This document shows, one piece after another, positions 1 to 6,087 of a DNA stretch of 13,216 bases (its first letter is position 1; each line of letters starts with the position of its first letter). The stretch lies in assembly GCF_006228105.1 (NCBI RefSeq), contig NZ_VDHH01000147.1; one strand, 5' to 3'. Origin of the DNA: Chelonobacter sp006228105. Its GTDB lineage: Bacteria > Pseudomonadota > Gammaproteobacteria > Enterobacterales > Pasteurellaceae. The notes beneath the pieces are model-generated. The model was not told the origin of the DNA, searched no databases, and saw nothing but the letters and a program-made list of their open reading frames with translations. The position numbers and the translations under genes are program-made.

Positions 1-2
1 AT

Positions 3-500
3 GACGGCTTGGAATCGGTATATCGTTATGCTTTTCCAATTTTGAAAAAATATCACTTTAATGCCACCATTTTTGTCATCTCGTCGCGGATGAAATATAC
101 TTTACCCCCTTGGGATCCGAATCAGTTGCAGTTTATCACCCGAACGCAATATCAAGAAATGGAACCTATGATCGATCTGCAATCGCATACCCACTTTCTT
201 CACCGCTTATTAAAAGATGAACCGATCATATTACGGCGCTCGCTGCATAATATGCTGGTGGATTTTCGGCGTTCAATCCAAGTGCTGTATGAATTCAACC
301 CCAAAGTGCGGTATTTGGCTTATCCTTACGGCAGTTATACTCCTCTTGCCAAAAAAGCGGCTGAACTGGCTGGTTTCCAGTTGGCGTTCAGCACGCAAAT
401 CGGTAAAGTCAATTTTGGTGATGATCGCTATCAACTAAAGCGAATTTATTTGTTGAAAGAAGATAACCGACAACAAATTCTTCAGAAATTAGCCCAATAG
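3..500 (+). CDS. Polysaccharide deacetylase, 3' part only (start lies before the window)
   Basis: This is the C-terminal part of a NodB/CE4-type polysaccharide deacetylase, a family that removes N-acetyl groups from cell-surface or secreted polysaccharide. The first complete codons read Asp-Gly, and the two bases before them (at) fit the end of an Asp codon. The window therefore opens inside the metal-binding DDG motif, and a TTG at 9 is not the real start. The second motif is SHTHFLH, with two histidines five residues apart as in PgaB/IcaB-type deacetylases, in codons at about 190-210. The third motif is the YPYG segment at about 325-336. The protein stops soon after the deacetylase fold, so it has no PgaB-like C-terminal glycoside hydrolase domain. 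Whether it is secreted or lipidated cannot be seen. An uptake signal core lies inside it. The substrate is unknown; poly-N-acetylglucosamine is an inference from the motif spacing. Confidence 0.85.
   Translation, partial: DGLESVYRYAFPILKKYHFNATIFVISSRMKYTLPPWDPNQLQFITRTQYQEMEPMIDLQSHTHFLHRLLKDEPIILRRSLHNMLVDFRRSIQVLYEFNPKVRYLAYPYGSYTPLAKKAAELAGFQLAFSTQIGKVNFGDDRYQLKRIYLLKEDNRQQILQKLAQ
304..312 (+). repeat. DNA uptake signal core (AAGTGCGGT)
   Basis: Exact 9-base Haemophilus-type uptake signal core, inside the deacetylase coding region. It marks the genome as a naturally competent Pasteurellaceae of the Haemophilus subclade. Confidence 0.85.
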
Positions 501-525
501 CCACCGATTGAGCTTCAATCGGTGG
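501..525 (+). terminator. Hairpin directly after the deacetylase stop codon
   Basis: CCACCGATTGA (501-511) and TCAATCGGTGG (515-525) form a perfect 11-bp stem around a 3-base loop, starting at the base after the TAG stop. The downstream bases (gcatattcta) lack a clear T-run, so this may be a weak intrinsic terminator or a 3'-end stabilising hairpin. Confidence 0.6.
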
Positions 526-808
526 GCATATTCTAAAGTAGACATGCTGTATATTTTTGTTTTTCGTTATTGAAATTCATCCAGAAGAAAATATTTTAAT
601 TTTTTCCAACTCTACCTTAAAACCTCAGACAAATATTTAATAACGAGATGAAATTGTTATTGAATAAATAGTTTGAGGTTCATCACAAACTGATAACAAT
701 ACCCTTTCTAAAAATAATAATATTCGCTAGATTATCGCTAAATTTTCTAAAAGGAAAATTTGGGTTGTTCGTTTGGTGATTGTTTTACTAGCGTATGGAG
801 AAATTCAA
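526..808. other. Intergenic region before glpF (glpF leader)
   Basis: This A+T-rich gap holds no credible gene. It contains a CRP-like palindrome (671-690), a short direct repeat of TCGCTA (about 724-729 and 736-741), and the ribosome-binding site of glpF. An in-frame GTG at 773 would extend GlpF by 12 residues, but it lacks the GlpF family N-terminus and is rejected as the start. Confidence 0.6.
671..690 (+). promoter_or_regulatory. CRP-like binding site upstream of glpF
   Basis: The palindrome has half-sites TTTGA (672-676) and TCACA (683-687) separated by six bases, flanked by GTTTG and CAAAC. Against the TGTGA-N6-TCACA consensus it matches 9 of 10. It sits about 120 bases before the glpF start, with A+T-rich -10 candidates (TAATAT at 718-723) downstream. 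CRP control of glp genes is established in enteric bacteria; that this site is used is an inference. Confidence 0.55.
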
Positions 809-1600
809 ATGGAAAGATCGCTTAAAGCAGCTTGTATTGGCGAGTTTTTAGGAACCGGGCTGTTGATTTTTTTTGGTGTGGGTTGTGTGGCTGCGCTCAA
901 AGTGGCGGGTGCAGGATTCGGGCAGTGGGAAATCAGTATTATGTGGGGGATGGGGGTTGCTTTAGCCGTTTATGCGACTGCCGGTGTTTCAGGTGCACAT
1001 TTGAATCCGGCAGTAACACTTGCGCTGTGGAAATTTGCTTGTTTTGATGGCAAGAAAGTGCTGCCTTATATCCTGTCACAAATCGCCGGTGCCTTTTGTG
1101 CAGCAGCTATGGTCTATTTTTTATACCGTAACTTATTTATCGAATGGGAAACCGTCAACCATGTTGTACGGGGTAGCAAAGAAAGCTTGAATTTAGCGGG
1201 CACATTCTCGACCTATCCGCATCCGCAACTGGGTTTCATGCAAGCGTTTGCGGTAGAAATGGTGATTACTGCGGTGCTGATGGCGCTGATTTTAGCGTTG
1301 ACCGATGATGGTAATGGCTTACCAAGAGGCCCGTTAGCACCATTATTAATCGGGATCTTGATTGCGGTTATCGGTGGTTCGATGGGGCCGCTGACCGGTT
1401 TTGCGATGAATCCGGCACGGGATTTTGGTCCTAAACTGTTTGCTTATCTGGCGGGTTGGGGTGACATTGCTTTCACCGGCGGACAGCCAATTCCGTATTT
1501 TATTGTGCCGATTGTGGCACCGATTGTCGGTGCGTGGATTGGTGCATATGCTTATAACCGATTGATTAATAAAAATTTACCTTGCAATTGCAAAAATTGA
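809..1600 (+). CDS. glpF: Glycerol uptake facilitator GlpF (aquaglyceroporin)
   Basis: This inner-membrane channel lets glycerol diffuse into the cell, where GlpK traps it as glycerol 3-phosphate. The 263-residue product has both aquaporin NPA boxes, HLNPAVT (NPA at 66-68) and AMNPARDFGP (NPA at 201-203). The glycerol selectivity filter residues of E. coli GlpF (Trp48, Phe200, Arg206) correspond to Trp46, Phe198 and Arg204 here, which argues for glycerol transport rather than water only. Six membrane segments and two half-helices are visible as hydrophobic stretches. The ATG at 809 is chosen because GGAG lies at 797-800, eight bases upstream, and because the protein then starts MERSLKAACIGEF like other GlpF proteins. 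glpK follows after 28 bases, so the two are almost certainly co-transcribed. Confidence 0.95.
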   Translation: MERSLKAACIGEFLGTGLLIFFGVGCVAALKVAGAGFGQWEISIMWGMGVALAVYATAGVSGAHLNPAVTLALWKFACFDGKKVLPYILSQIAGAFCAAAMVYFLYRNLFIEWETVNHVVRGSKESLNLAGTFSTYPHPQLGFMQAFAVEMVITAVLMALILALTDDGNGLPRGPLAPLLIGILIAVIGGSMGPLTGFAMNPARDFGPKLFAYLAGWGDIAFTGGQPIPYFIVPIVAPIVGAWIGAYAYNRLINKNLPCNCKN

Positions 1601-1628
1601 TTAACCTCTTTATTAAAAGGATTCGATT

Positions 1629-3137
1629 ATGACTGACAAAAAATACATTATTGCCCTAGATCAAGGCACTACCAGTTCCAGAGCGCTGATTTTGGATCAT
1701 GATGCTAATGTGGTGAGTGTGGCACAGCGTGAATTCACTCAGATTTATCCTCAAGCCGGCTGGGTTGAACACAATCCGATGGAAATTTGGGCAACCCAAA
1801 GTTCGACATTGAATGAAGCGGTAGCTATGGCGGGGATCACCTCGGACATGATCGCCGGTATCGGGATTACCAACCAACGTGAAACCACGATTGTGTGGGA
1901 AAAAGAGACGGGCAAGCCGGTGTACAATGCGATTGTATGGCAGTGCCGTCGCACCGCAAAAATTTGTGAAGAATTGAAAGCCGAAGGGCATGAAGAGTAC
2001 ATTAAAGCCACGACCGGTTTGGTGGTTGACCCCTATTTTTCCGGTACTAAAGTGAAATGGATCTTAGACAACGTTGAAGGCGCACGTGAAAAAGCTGAAA
2101 AAGGCGAATTACTGTTCGGCACCGTAGATACTTGGCTGGTGTGGAAATTGACCCAAGGACGGGCGCATGTTACTGATTATACCAATGCGTCGCGCACCAT
2201 GTTGTTCAATATTCATACTATGCAATGGGACGAAAAAATGCTGGAAATTTTAGGCGTTCCGCGTGCCATGCTGCCTGAAGTGAAAAAATCCTCAGAAATT
2301 TACGGAGAAACCAATATTGGCGGTAAAGGAGGCGTGCGGATTCCGGTGGCAGGAATGGCAGGCGATCAGCAAGCTGCACTTTATGGGCATCTGTGTGTGA
2401 AAGCCGGTATGGCGAAAAATACCTACGGCACCGGCTGTTTCCTACTGATGAATACCGGTGACAAAGCAGTGCGTTCGCAAAACGGGTTGCTGACGACAAT
2501 TGCCTGTAATGCCGACGGTTCGCCGTGTTATGCACTGGAAGGATCGATTTTTATGGGCGGTGCTTCAATTCAATGGCTGCGCGATGAGCTGAAAATTGTA
2601 CACGACAGTTACGATTCCGAATATTTTGCGCAAAAAGTGCCGGACAGTAACGGGGTTTATGTGGTTCCGGCGTTTACCGGCTTGGGCGCACCTTATTGGG
2701 ATCCGTATGCGCGTGGTGCGATCTTAGGACTTTCCAGAGGTGCGAACCGCAACCATATCGTGCGTGCCACGTTGGAATCGATCGCTTATCAAACCCGTGA
2801 TGTTTTGGATGCAATGCAATCGGATTCTGGAGAAAAATTGCAAAAATTACGCGTTGATGGCGGCGCGACTGCAAATAACTTCCTAATGCAATTCCAATCT
2901 GATATTCTTAACACCCTTGTTGAGCGTCCAAAAGTGAAAGAGGTGACCGCACTTGGTGCGGCGTATCTGGCGGGATTGGCAACAGGCTTCTGGAAAAATC
3001 TGGATGAGTTGAAAGATAAAGCAAGCATCGAGCGGACTTTTGCACCGGACGGCTGCGAAGAGAAACGCACGCGGCGTTATAATGGTTGGAAAAAAGCCGT
3101 GAAACGTGCGCTTGCTTGGGAAAATGAGGAAGAGTAA
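1629..3137 (+). CDS. glpK: Glycerol kinase
   Basis: A cytosolic FGGY-family kinase that phosphorylates glycerol with ATP to sn-glycerol 3-phosphate. The 502-residue length is full size. The N-terminal phosphate-binding loop is DQGTTSSR (11-18). Substrate residues Arg84, Glu85, Tyr136 and Asp246 match E. coli Arg83, Glu84, Tyr135 and Asp245 (the known offset of one), and Asp246 is the catalytic base. The GKGGVR loop (232-237), equivalent to the fructose-1,6-bisphosphate loop of E. coli, is kept. The segment at 472-483 that contacts IIA-Glc in E. coli is divergent: E. coli Glu478, which shares a zinc with IIA-Glc, is Lys479 here. Inhibition by IIA-Glc is therefore probably lost. AAAAGG about eight bases before the ATG serves as ribosome-binding site. 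It is the second gene of the glpF operon. Confidence 0.97.
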   Translation: MTDKKYIIALDQGTTSSRALILDHDANVVSVAQREFTQIYPQAGWVEHNPMEIWATQSSTLNEAVAMAGITSDMIAGIGITNQRETTIVWEKETGKPVYNAIVWQCRRTAKICEELKAEGHEEYIKATTGLVVDPYFSGTKVKWILDNVEGAREKAEKGELLFGTVDTWLVWKLTQGRAHVTDYTNASRTMLFNIHTMQWDEKMLEILGVPRAMLPEVKKSSEIYGETNIGGKGGVRIPVAGMAGDQQAALYGHLCVKAGMAKNTYGTGCFLLMNTGDKAVRSQNGLLTTIACNADGSPCYALEGSIFMGGASIQWLRDELKIVHDSYDSEYFAQKVPDSNGVYVVPAFTGLGAPYWDPYARGAILGLSRGANRNHIVRATLESIAYQTRDVLDAMQSDSGEKLQKLRVDGGATANNFLMQFQSDILNTLVERPKVKEVTALGAAYLAGLATGFWKNLDELKDKASIERTFAPDGCEEKRTRRYNGWKKAVKRALAWENEEE

Positions 3138-3173
3138 TTATCTTCCAGTCACTATTAATAATAAGAGAAAATT

Positions 3174-3389
3174 ATGCCATCAATTGATATTTTGGGCTAT
3201 ATTGCAACCGCCTTTGTTGCCGGTTCGTTTTTATTAAGCTCGATGTTACACCTGCGAATCGTCAACTCCATCGGTGCAATGTTATACATTGTGTACGGCG
3301 TGTTGATCGCTTCTACGCCGGTGATTTTATTGAATGTGTTTATTACCGCAGTGAATGTTTATCAGATTATTAAACTGAAACGCCGATAA
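3174..3389 (+). CDS. Small integral membrane protein, function unknown (third gene of glp operon)
   Basis: A 71-residue protein that is nearly all hydrophobic, with about three membrane-spanning stretches (roughly residues 5-24, 31-46 and 48-66) and a basic C-terminal KLKRR, which suggests the tail is cytosolic. It resembles the short YgjV/CBU_0592-like membrane proteins, but I cannot assign a function. It starts 36 bases after the glpK stop with GAGAAA a few bases before the ATG, and a strong terminator lies just downstream. It is therefore most likely the last gene of the glpF-glpK operon. Its placement suggests a role linked to glycerol or glycerol-phosphate metabolism, but this is only an inference from context. 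Confidence 0.8.
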   Translation: MPSIDILGYIATAFVAGSFLLSSMLHLRIVNSIGAMLYIVYGVLIASTPVILLNVFITAVNVYQIIKLKRR

Positions 3390-3415
3390 TAATTAGCATC
3401 AATGTGTCAAGAATT

Positions 3416-3455
3416 AACCTCGTTGTCGTGTTTGGCAATGAGGTTTTTCTTTTTT
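3416..3455 (+). terminator. Rho-independent terminator of the glpF-glpK operon
   Basis: AACCTCGTTG (3416-3425) pairs with CAATGAGGTT (3436-3445), a 10-bp stem with one G-T wobble and a 10-base loop, followed by a T-rich run (TTTTTCTTTTT) to 3455. This is a textbook intrinsic terminator. Confidence 0.9.
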
Positions 3456-3584
3456 CAGGTTAAGGAAATCTAACGAATAAAGAAATTTGCAATTTAGTAA
3501 CATTTCTTAGACAATAAATCGTTTTTACACAGCGGATAACCGCTCAAATACTGCCTTTGATTGAGAAAGTTTGTGAAATCAGGG

Positions 3585-3593
3585 TGTTATACA
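3585..3593 (+). promoter_or_regulatory. Possible extended -10 promoter of the lemA operon
   Basis: TGTTATACA has the TG-N-TATA form of an extended -10 element and lies 20 bases before the lemA start. No good -35 hexamer is correctly spaced; TTGAGA at 3561-3566 is too far. A 5-bp palindrome, AGCGG-ATAA-CCGCT, lies further up at 3531-3544. Confidence 0.35.
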
Positions 3594-3612
3594 ACGTTTA
3601 AAGGAAATTATC

Positions 3613-4194
3613 ATGAAAAAATGGATTGCGATTATTATTGTTGCCGTGATTGCCGGTTTTACATTAATGAGCAGCTACAATGGGTTAGTGCGTGCCGAGG
3701 AAGAGATTGATTCTGTTTGGGCAAATGTGGAATCGTCTTATCAGCGTCGTGCTGATTTGATCCCGAATATTGTCAACACCGTACAAGGACAAGCCAATTT
3801 TGAACGCGATACCTTAACCGGCGTGATCGAAGCCCGTGCCAAAGCGTCACAAACCAAAATCGATCCGACCAATATGACACAAGAGCAATTAAACCAGTTC
3901 CAACAAGAGCAAAATTCCGTTGGTTCGGCGTTATCCCGTTTGTTGGTGACGGTTGAACGTTATCCTGAATTGAAAGCGCATGAAGGTTTTATGAATCTGC
4001 AAGCACAATTGGAAGGTACAGAAAACCGGATCAACAAAGCGCGTAATGATTTCAATGCGGCAGCAAAAACCTATAACAGTTATGTGCGTCAGTTCCCGAC
4101 CAAATTTGCCACAATGATTTTCGGTTTTAAAGACAAACCGTATTTCCAAGCAGCGGAAGGCTCGCAAAACGCTCCTACAGTCAACTTTAATTAA
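3613..4194 (+). CDS. lemA: LemA family membrane-anchored protein
   Basis: A 193-residue member of the LemA family. It has an N-terminal membrane segment (about residues 4-22) followed by a long helical domain, presumably outside the cytoplasmic membrane. The family hallmarks are EEEIDSVWANVESSYQRRADLIPNIV, seen here at about residues 29-54, and the helical-bundle segments ending in YNSYVRQFPT and KPYF near the C-terminus. The biochemical role of LemA proteins is not settled. They are often encoded next to TPM-domain proteins, as here, where two follow directly. AAAGGAA lies about eight bases before the ATG. The stop codon is adjacent to an uptake signal core. The family call is firm; the function is not. 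Confidence 0.92.
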   Translation: MKKWIAIIIVAVIAGFTLMSSYNGLVRAEEEIDSVWANVESSYQRRADLIPNIVNTVQGQANFERDTLTGVIEARAKASQTKIDPTNMTQEQLNQFQQEQNSVGSALSRLLVTVERYPELKAHEGFMNLQAQLEGTENRINKARNDFNAAAKTYNSYVRQFPTKFATMIFGFKDKPYFQAAEGSQNAPTVNFN

Positions 4195-4203
4195 AAGTGC
4201 GGT
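4195..4203 (+). repeat. DNA uptake signal core between lemA and the first TPM gene
   Basis: Exact AAGTGCGGT starting at the base after the lemA TAA. It fills most of the 15-base gap before the next ATG at 4210, where no normal AGGAGG-like ribosome-binding site can be seen. Confidence 0.85.
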
Positions 4204-4209
4204 AGCATT

Positions 4210-4668
4210 ATGCCACTATTTGCCAAATCTGCTATTGACAGCAACTTGGTCGAATCTGCCATTCAGCAACTGGAATTGCAGACTTCGGCGGAAGTGCGGG
4301 TGTATATTGAAAAAAATGCCAAGCTGAAGGCGCTGACCCAGCGTGCCGATCCGATAGTCGCCCGTGCCGAGCAGCTTTTCAACCAGCTGGAAATGCAAAA
4401 AACGGCGATGAACAACGGGGTGTTGATCTATGTTGCTTTGAAACAGCGCCAATGTGCGGTGATCGGTGATAGCGGCATTCACCAGTATGTGAGCAATGAT
4501 TTTTGGCAACGCTGCTGTGATGTGATCACGGCACAGGCGGCACAAGGCAATTTGACCAAAGGGATTATTGCGGCGTTATATCTGCTGGCGGAAAAATTGT
4601 CACTCCATTTTCCACGTCAAGCGGACGACATTGATGAATTGCCGAACGAGGTGATTATTGATGAATAA
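4210..4668 (+). CDS. TPM-domain protein without signal peptide (first of two)
   Basis: A 152-residue protein whose body resembles the TPM (YgcG/Psb32-like) fold. It has a start like IQQLELQTSAEVRVYIEKN, the NNGVLIYVALKQRQCAVIGDSGI strand-turn-strand in the middle (about residues 68-90), and a helical C-terminal part. It has neither an N-terminal signal peptide nor a membrane span, so it should be cytosolic, unlike its downstream relative. The acidic end (DDIDEL...VIIDE) is typical of such short forms. It follows lemA by 15 bases and overlaps the next gene by eight, so it is part of one operon. Translation probably depends on coupling to lemA, because no Shine-Dalgarno sequence is visible. The function is unknown; the phosphatase activity proposed for some TPM proteins is not shown by any motif here. 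Confidence 0.82.
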   Translation: MPLFAKSAIDSNLVESAIQQLELQTSAEVRVYIEKNAKLKALTQRADPIVARAEQLFNQLEMQKTAMNNGVLIYVALKQRQCAVIGDSGIHQYVSNDFWQRCCDVITAQAAQGNLTKGIIAALYLLAEKLSLHFPRQADDIDELPNEVIIDE

Positions 4669-5464
4669 CTTTTTTGTTCGGCTACGTTATCAGTTAGGTT
4701 ATGTACTGACCGCACTTTGCTTGTTATTCAGCTTGAATGCGATGGCGGTTGAATTGCCACCACCGCCCAATCCGTTTCGTTATGTCAGCGACTACACCAA
4801 TGTGTTGACGGCGGCGCAGCAAAATGCGCTAGAAAACAAACTGGCGACTTACGGCAAACAGACCAGTTCGCAAATTGCATTGGTGATTCTGCCAACAGTT
4901 GGGGATAACGAGATCGCTGAATTTGCGTTTGCGCTGGTTGATAAATGGGGTATTGGACGCAAAGGGCTGAATAATGGTGTGTTGATGCTGATTGCGCTCA
5001 ACGATCGCAAAATCTTTATCGCACCGGGACAAGGACTGGAAGGTGCACTGCCCGATGCGCTGTTGTCACAACTGATTCGCAATGAGATCACCCCGTATTT
5101 TAAACAAAATAATTATTATCAAGGCATTGATAACGGGTTGAATGCGATTATCGCTGCCAGCAAAGGCGAGTATGCGCCACAGGTAGTTGAACGAGAGATA
5201 GAGCACGACTGGATCCCGGTGGTGTTTGTGGTGATCTTTATCTTGTTCGTACTGTTTGGCAGAATAAGTGATAGTTATGTTACACCGACCAATAACCATA
5301 CTATCGGGCGCAACGGACAAGTGCTGCGTCGCAGCCGCAACCGCAGTGGCGGAGGGTTCGGTGGCTTCGGCGGTGGTTTTGGAGGCGGAAGCGGTGGAGG
5401 CTTTGGCGGAGGCGGTTTTGGCGGCGGCTCTTCCGGTGGCGGTGGCGCAGGCGGAAGCTGGTAA
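4661..5464 (+). CDS. Exported, membrane-anchored TPM-domain (YgcG-like) protein with glycine-rich tail
   Basis: This 267-residue protein has a signal peptide (about 1-29, cleavage likely after AMA), a TPM domain (about 38-175, with NNGVLMLIALNDRKIFIAPGQGLEG in its core), one membrane span (about 187-203, WIPVVFVVIFILFVLFG), a basic linker (LRRSRNR) and a tail of about 40 residues of mainly Gly, Phe and Ser ending in GGSW. This signal-TPM-span-Gly-tail order is the usual YgcG-type layout. The TPM domain would lie outside the cytoplasmic membrane and the tail inside. The ATG at 4661 overlaps the previous stop codon (ATGAATAA) and has GAGGTG seven bases upstream. A TTG at 4658 is a less likely start. 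Its location beside lemA is a conserved pairing; the role is probably in envelope maintenance or stress, by inference only. Confidence 0.9.
   Translation: MNNFFVRLRYQLGYVLTALCLLFSLNAMAVELPPPPNPFRYVSDYTNVLTAAQQNALENKLATYGKQTSSQIALVILPTVGDNEIAEFAFALVDKWGIGRKGLNNGVLMLIALNDRKIFIAPGQGLEGALPDALLSQLIRNEITPYFKQNNYYQGIDNGLNAIIAASKGEYAPQVVEREIEHDWIPVVFVVIFILFVLFGRISDSYVTPTNNHTIGRNGQVLRRSRNRSGGGFGGFGGGFGGGSGGGFGGGGFGGGSSGGGGAGGSW
4709..4717 (-). repeat. DNA uptake signal core, minus orientation
   Basis: ACCGCACTT, the reverse complement of the uptake core, falls in the signal-peptide codons of the second TPM gene and encodes part of LTALC. Confidence 0.85.
5346..5460 (+). repeat. Low-complexity glycine-codon tract
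   Basis: Repeated GGCGGA/GGCGGT/GGTTTTGGC units encode the Gly/Phe-rich tail of the second TPM protein. The tract is G-rich and internally repetitive, so length variation between strains is plausible. Confidence 0.75.
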
Positions 5465-5493
5465 CGCAAAAGCGGTAAATTCAATTCCGCTTA

Positions 5494-5521
5494 TTGAGTT
5501 AACACCGTGCTGTGATACAAT
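5494..5521 (+). promoter_or_regulatory. Promoter for grxD
   Basis: TTGAGT (-35, 5494-5499) and TACAAT (-10, 5516-5521, five of six consensus bases) are separated by 16 bases, with TGA directly before the -10 as in extended promoters. Transcription would start near 5528. This is just after a weak hairpin (AAGCGG 5470-5475 with CCGCTT 5487-5492) behind the TPM gene. Confidence 0.6.
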
Positions 5522-5539
5522 CAGCCATCATTCATTTAC

Positions 5540-5563
5540 AAGCAGGGAATCTCCCTGCTTTTT
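5540..5563 (+). terminator. Intrinsic terminator inside the grxD leader
   Basis: AAGCAGGGA (5540-5548) and TCCCTGCTT (5552-5560) make a perfect 9-bp stem with a 3-base loop, followed by five T residues (5559-5563). It lies between the grxD promoter and its ribosome-binding site (TGAGG, 5566-5570). It may end the lemA operon, attenuate grxD, or do both. Confidence 0.8.
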
Positions 5564-5575
5564 ACTGAGGTCAGT

Positions 5576-5914
5576 ATGGAAACATTAGATAAGATCAAAC
5601 AACAAATCAGCGAAAACCCGATCCTTCTGTATATGAAAGGCTCGCCAAAATTTCCGTCGTGCGGCTTTTCCGCACGCACTGTGGAAGCCCTGATCCATTG
5701 CCAAGTGCCGTTCGGTTATGTGGATATTTTGCAAAATCCCGATATTCGCGCTGAGTTGCCGAAATACGCCAACTGGCCGACATTCCCGCAATTATGGGTG
5801 GAAGGTGAATTGGTCGGTGGTTGCGATATCGTGATGGAAATGTTCCAACAAGGCGAATTACAGCCGATGTTAAAAGAAGTTTCCGCTAAACACGCTGAAA
5901 CGGAACAAGCCTAA
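5576..5914 (+). CDS. grxD: Monothiol glutaredoxin Grx4
   Basis: A 112-residue monothiol glutaredoxin of the CGFS type. Such proteins bind and hand over a [2Fe-2S] cluster, usually as a dimer or with a BolA partner, in Fe-S cluster trafficking. The active site C29-G30-F31-S32 is intact. Lys21 (glutathione contact), the WPTFPQL segment (67-73) with the cis-proline at 71, and GGCD (81-84) are all present, and the length is normal for bacterial Grx4. The start has TGAGG six bases upstream. It is probably a single-gene unit: it has its own promoter, with an intrinsic terminator in the leader and another after the stop. No bolA or isc gene is nearby. Confidence 0.96.
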   Translation: METLDKIKQQISENPILLYMKGSPKFPSCGFSARTVEALIHCQVPFGYVDILQNPDIRAELPKYANWPTFPQLWVEGELVGGCDIVMEMFQQGELQPMLKEVSAKHAETEQA

Positions 5915-5937
5915 ATTCGTTTATTTTCAAATGGTAG

Positions 5938-5983
5938 ACCGCACTTTTAGTTCGTGAGCAGCGAATCTAAAGTGCGGTTTTTT
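5938..5983 (+). terminator. Terminator built from an inverted pair of uptake signals, after grxD
   Basis: ACCGCACTTT (5938-5947) and AAAGTGCGGT (5969-5978) form a 10-bp stem, extended by TTCG/CGAA nearer the loop, with a run of six T (5978-5983). Inverted uptake-signal pairs used as terminators are well known in Haemophilus-type genomes. This one closes grxD. Confidence 0.9.
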
Positions 5984-6004
5984 GATCTGAATAACAAAGA
6001 TCAA
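5982..6004. promoter_or_regulatory. Inverted repeat upstream of the malolactic operon
   Basis: TTGATCT (5982-5988) and AGATCAA (5998-6004) are perfect 7-base arms separated by nine bases. The arms contain FNR-like half-sites, but the spacing (13 bases between TTGAT and ATCAA) does not fit FNR. It may be an operator for another dimeric regulator. It overlaps the end of the preceding terminator. Confidence 0.35.
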
Positions 6005-6051
6005 TAGACCCTACACTTCATCATCTCTTCTTTCGCTTTGCGAATGCACTT

Positions 6052-6076
6052 AAATTTCTTCAAATGAAGTAAATTT
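6052..6076. promoter_or_regulatory. Palindrome upstream of the malolactic promoter
   Basis: AAATTTCTTCA (6052-6062) and TGAAG-T-AAATTT (6065-6076) form an inverted repeat broken by one extra T. Its centre lies about 25 bases above a likely -35. The position suits an operator; the binding protein is unknown. Confidence 0.35.
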
Positions 6077-6087
6077 TTAGATTTCAC

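Noticed and set aside
9..11. TTG at position 9 as the start of the first gene
   Set aside because: The reading frame continues upstream through Asp-Gly of the metal-binding motif, so the gene begins before the window.
773..808. Upstream GTG start that would lengthen GlpF by 12 residues
   Set aside because: The added residues do not resemble the GlpF N-terminus, and the ATG at 809 has a good ribosome-binding site at the right distance.
3531..3544. AGCGG-ATAA-CCGCT palindrome before lemA as a terminator
   Set aside because: The stem is only five base pairs with no T-run, and it lies well past the strong glp operon terminator.
312..4195. A 3.9-kb gap free of uptake cores over glpF-glpK, as a sign of recent transfer
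   Set aside because: Core spacing is uneven in these genomes, and glpF and glpK fit the host lineage in sequence and codon use, so absence alone means little.
5275..5484. Proline-rich reading frame opposite the glycine-rich tail
   Set aside because: It is simply the complement of the glycine codons of the TPM gene and has no start signal or family resemblance.
5982..6004. TTGAT...ATCAA as an FNR site before mleA
   Set aside because: The half-sites are 13 bases apart instead of four, so FNR could not bind both as a dimer.
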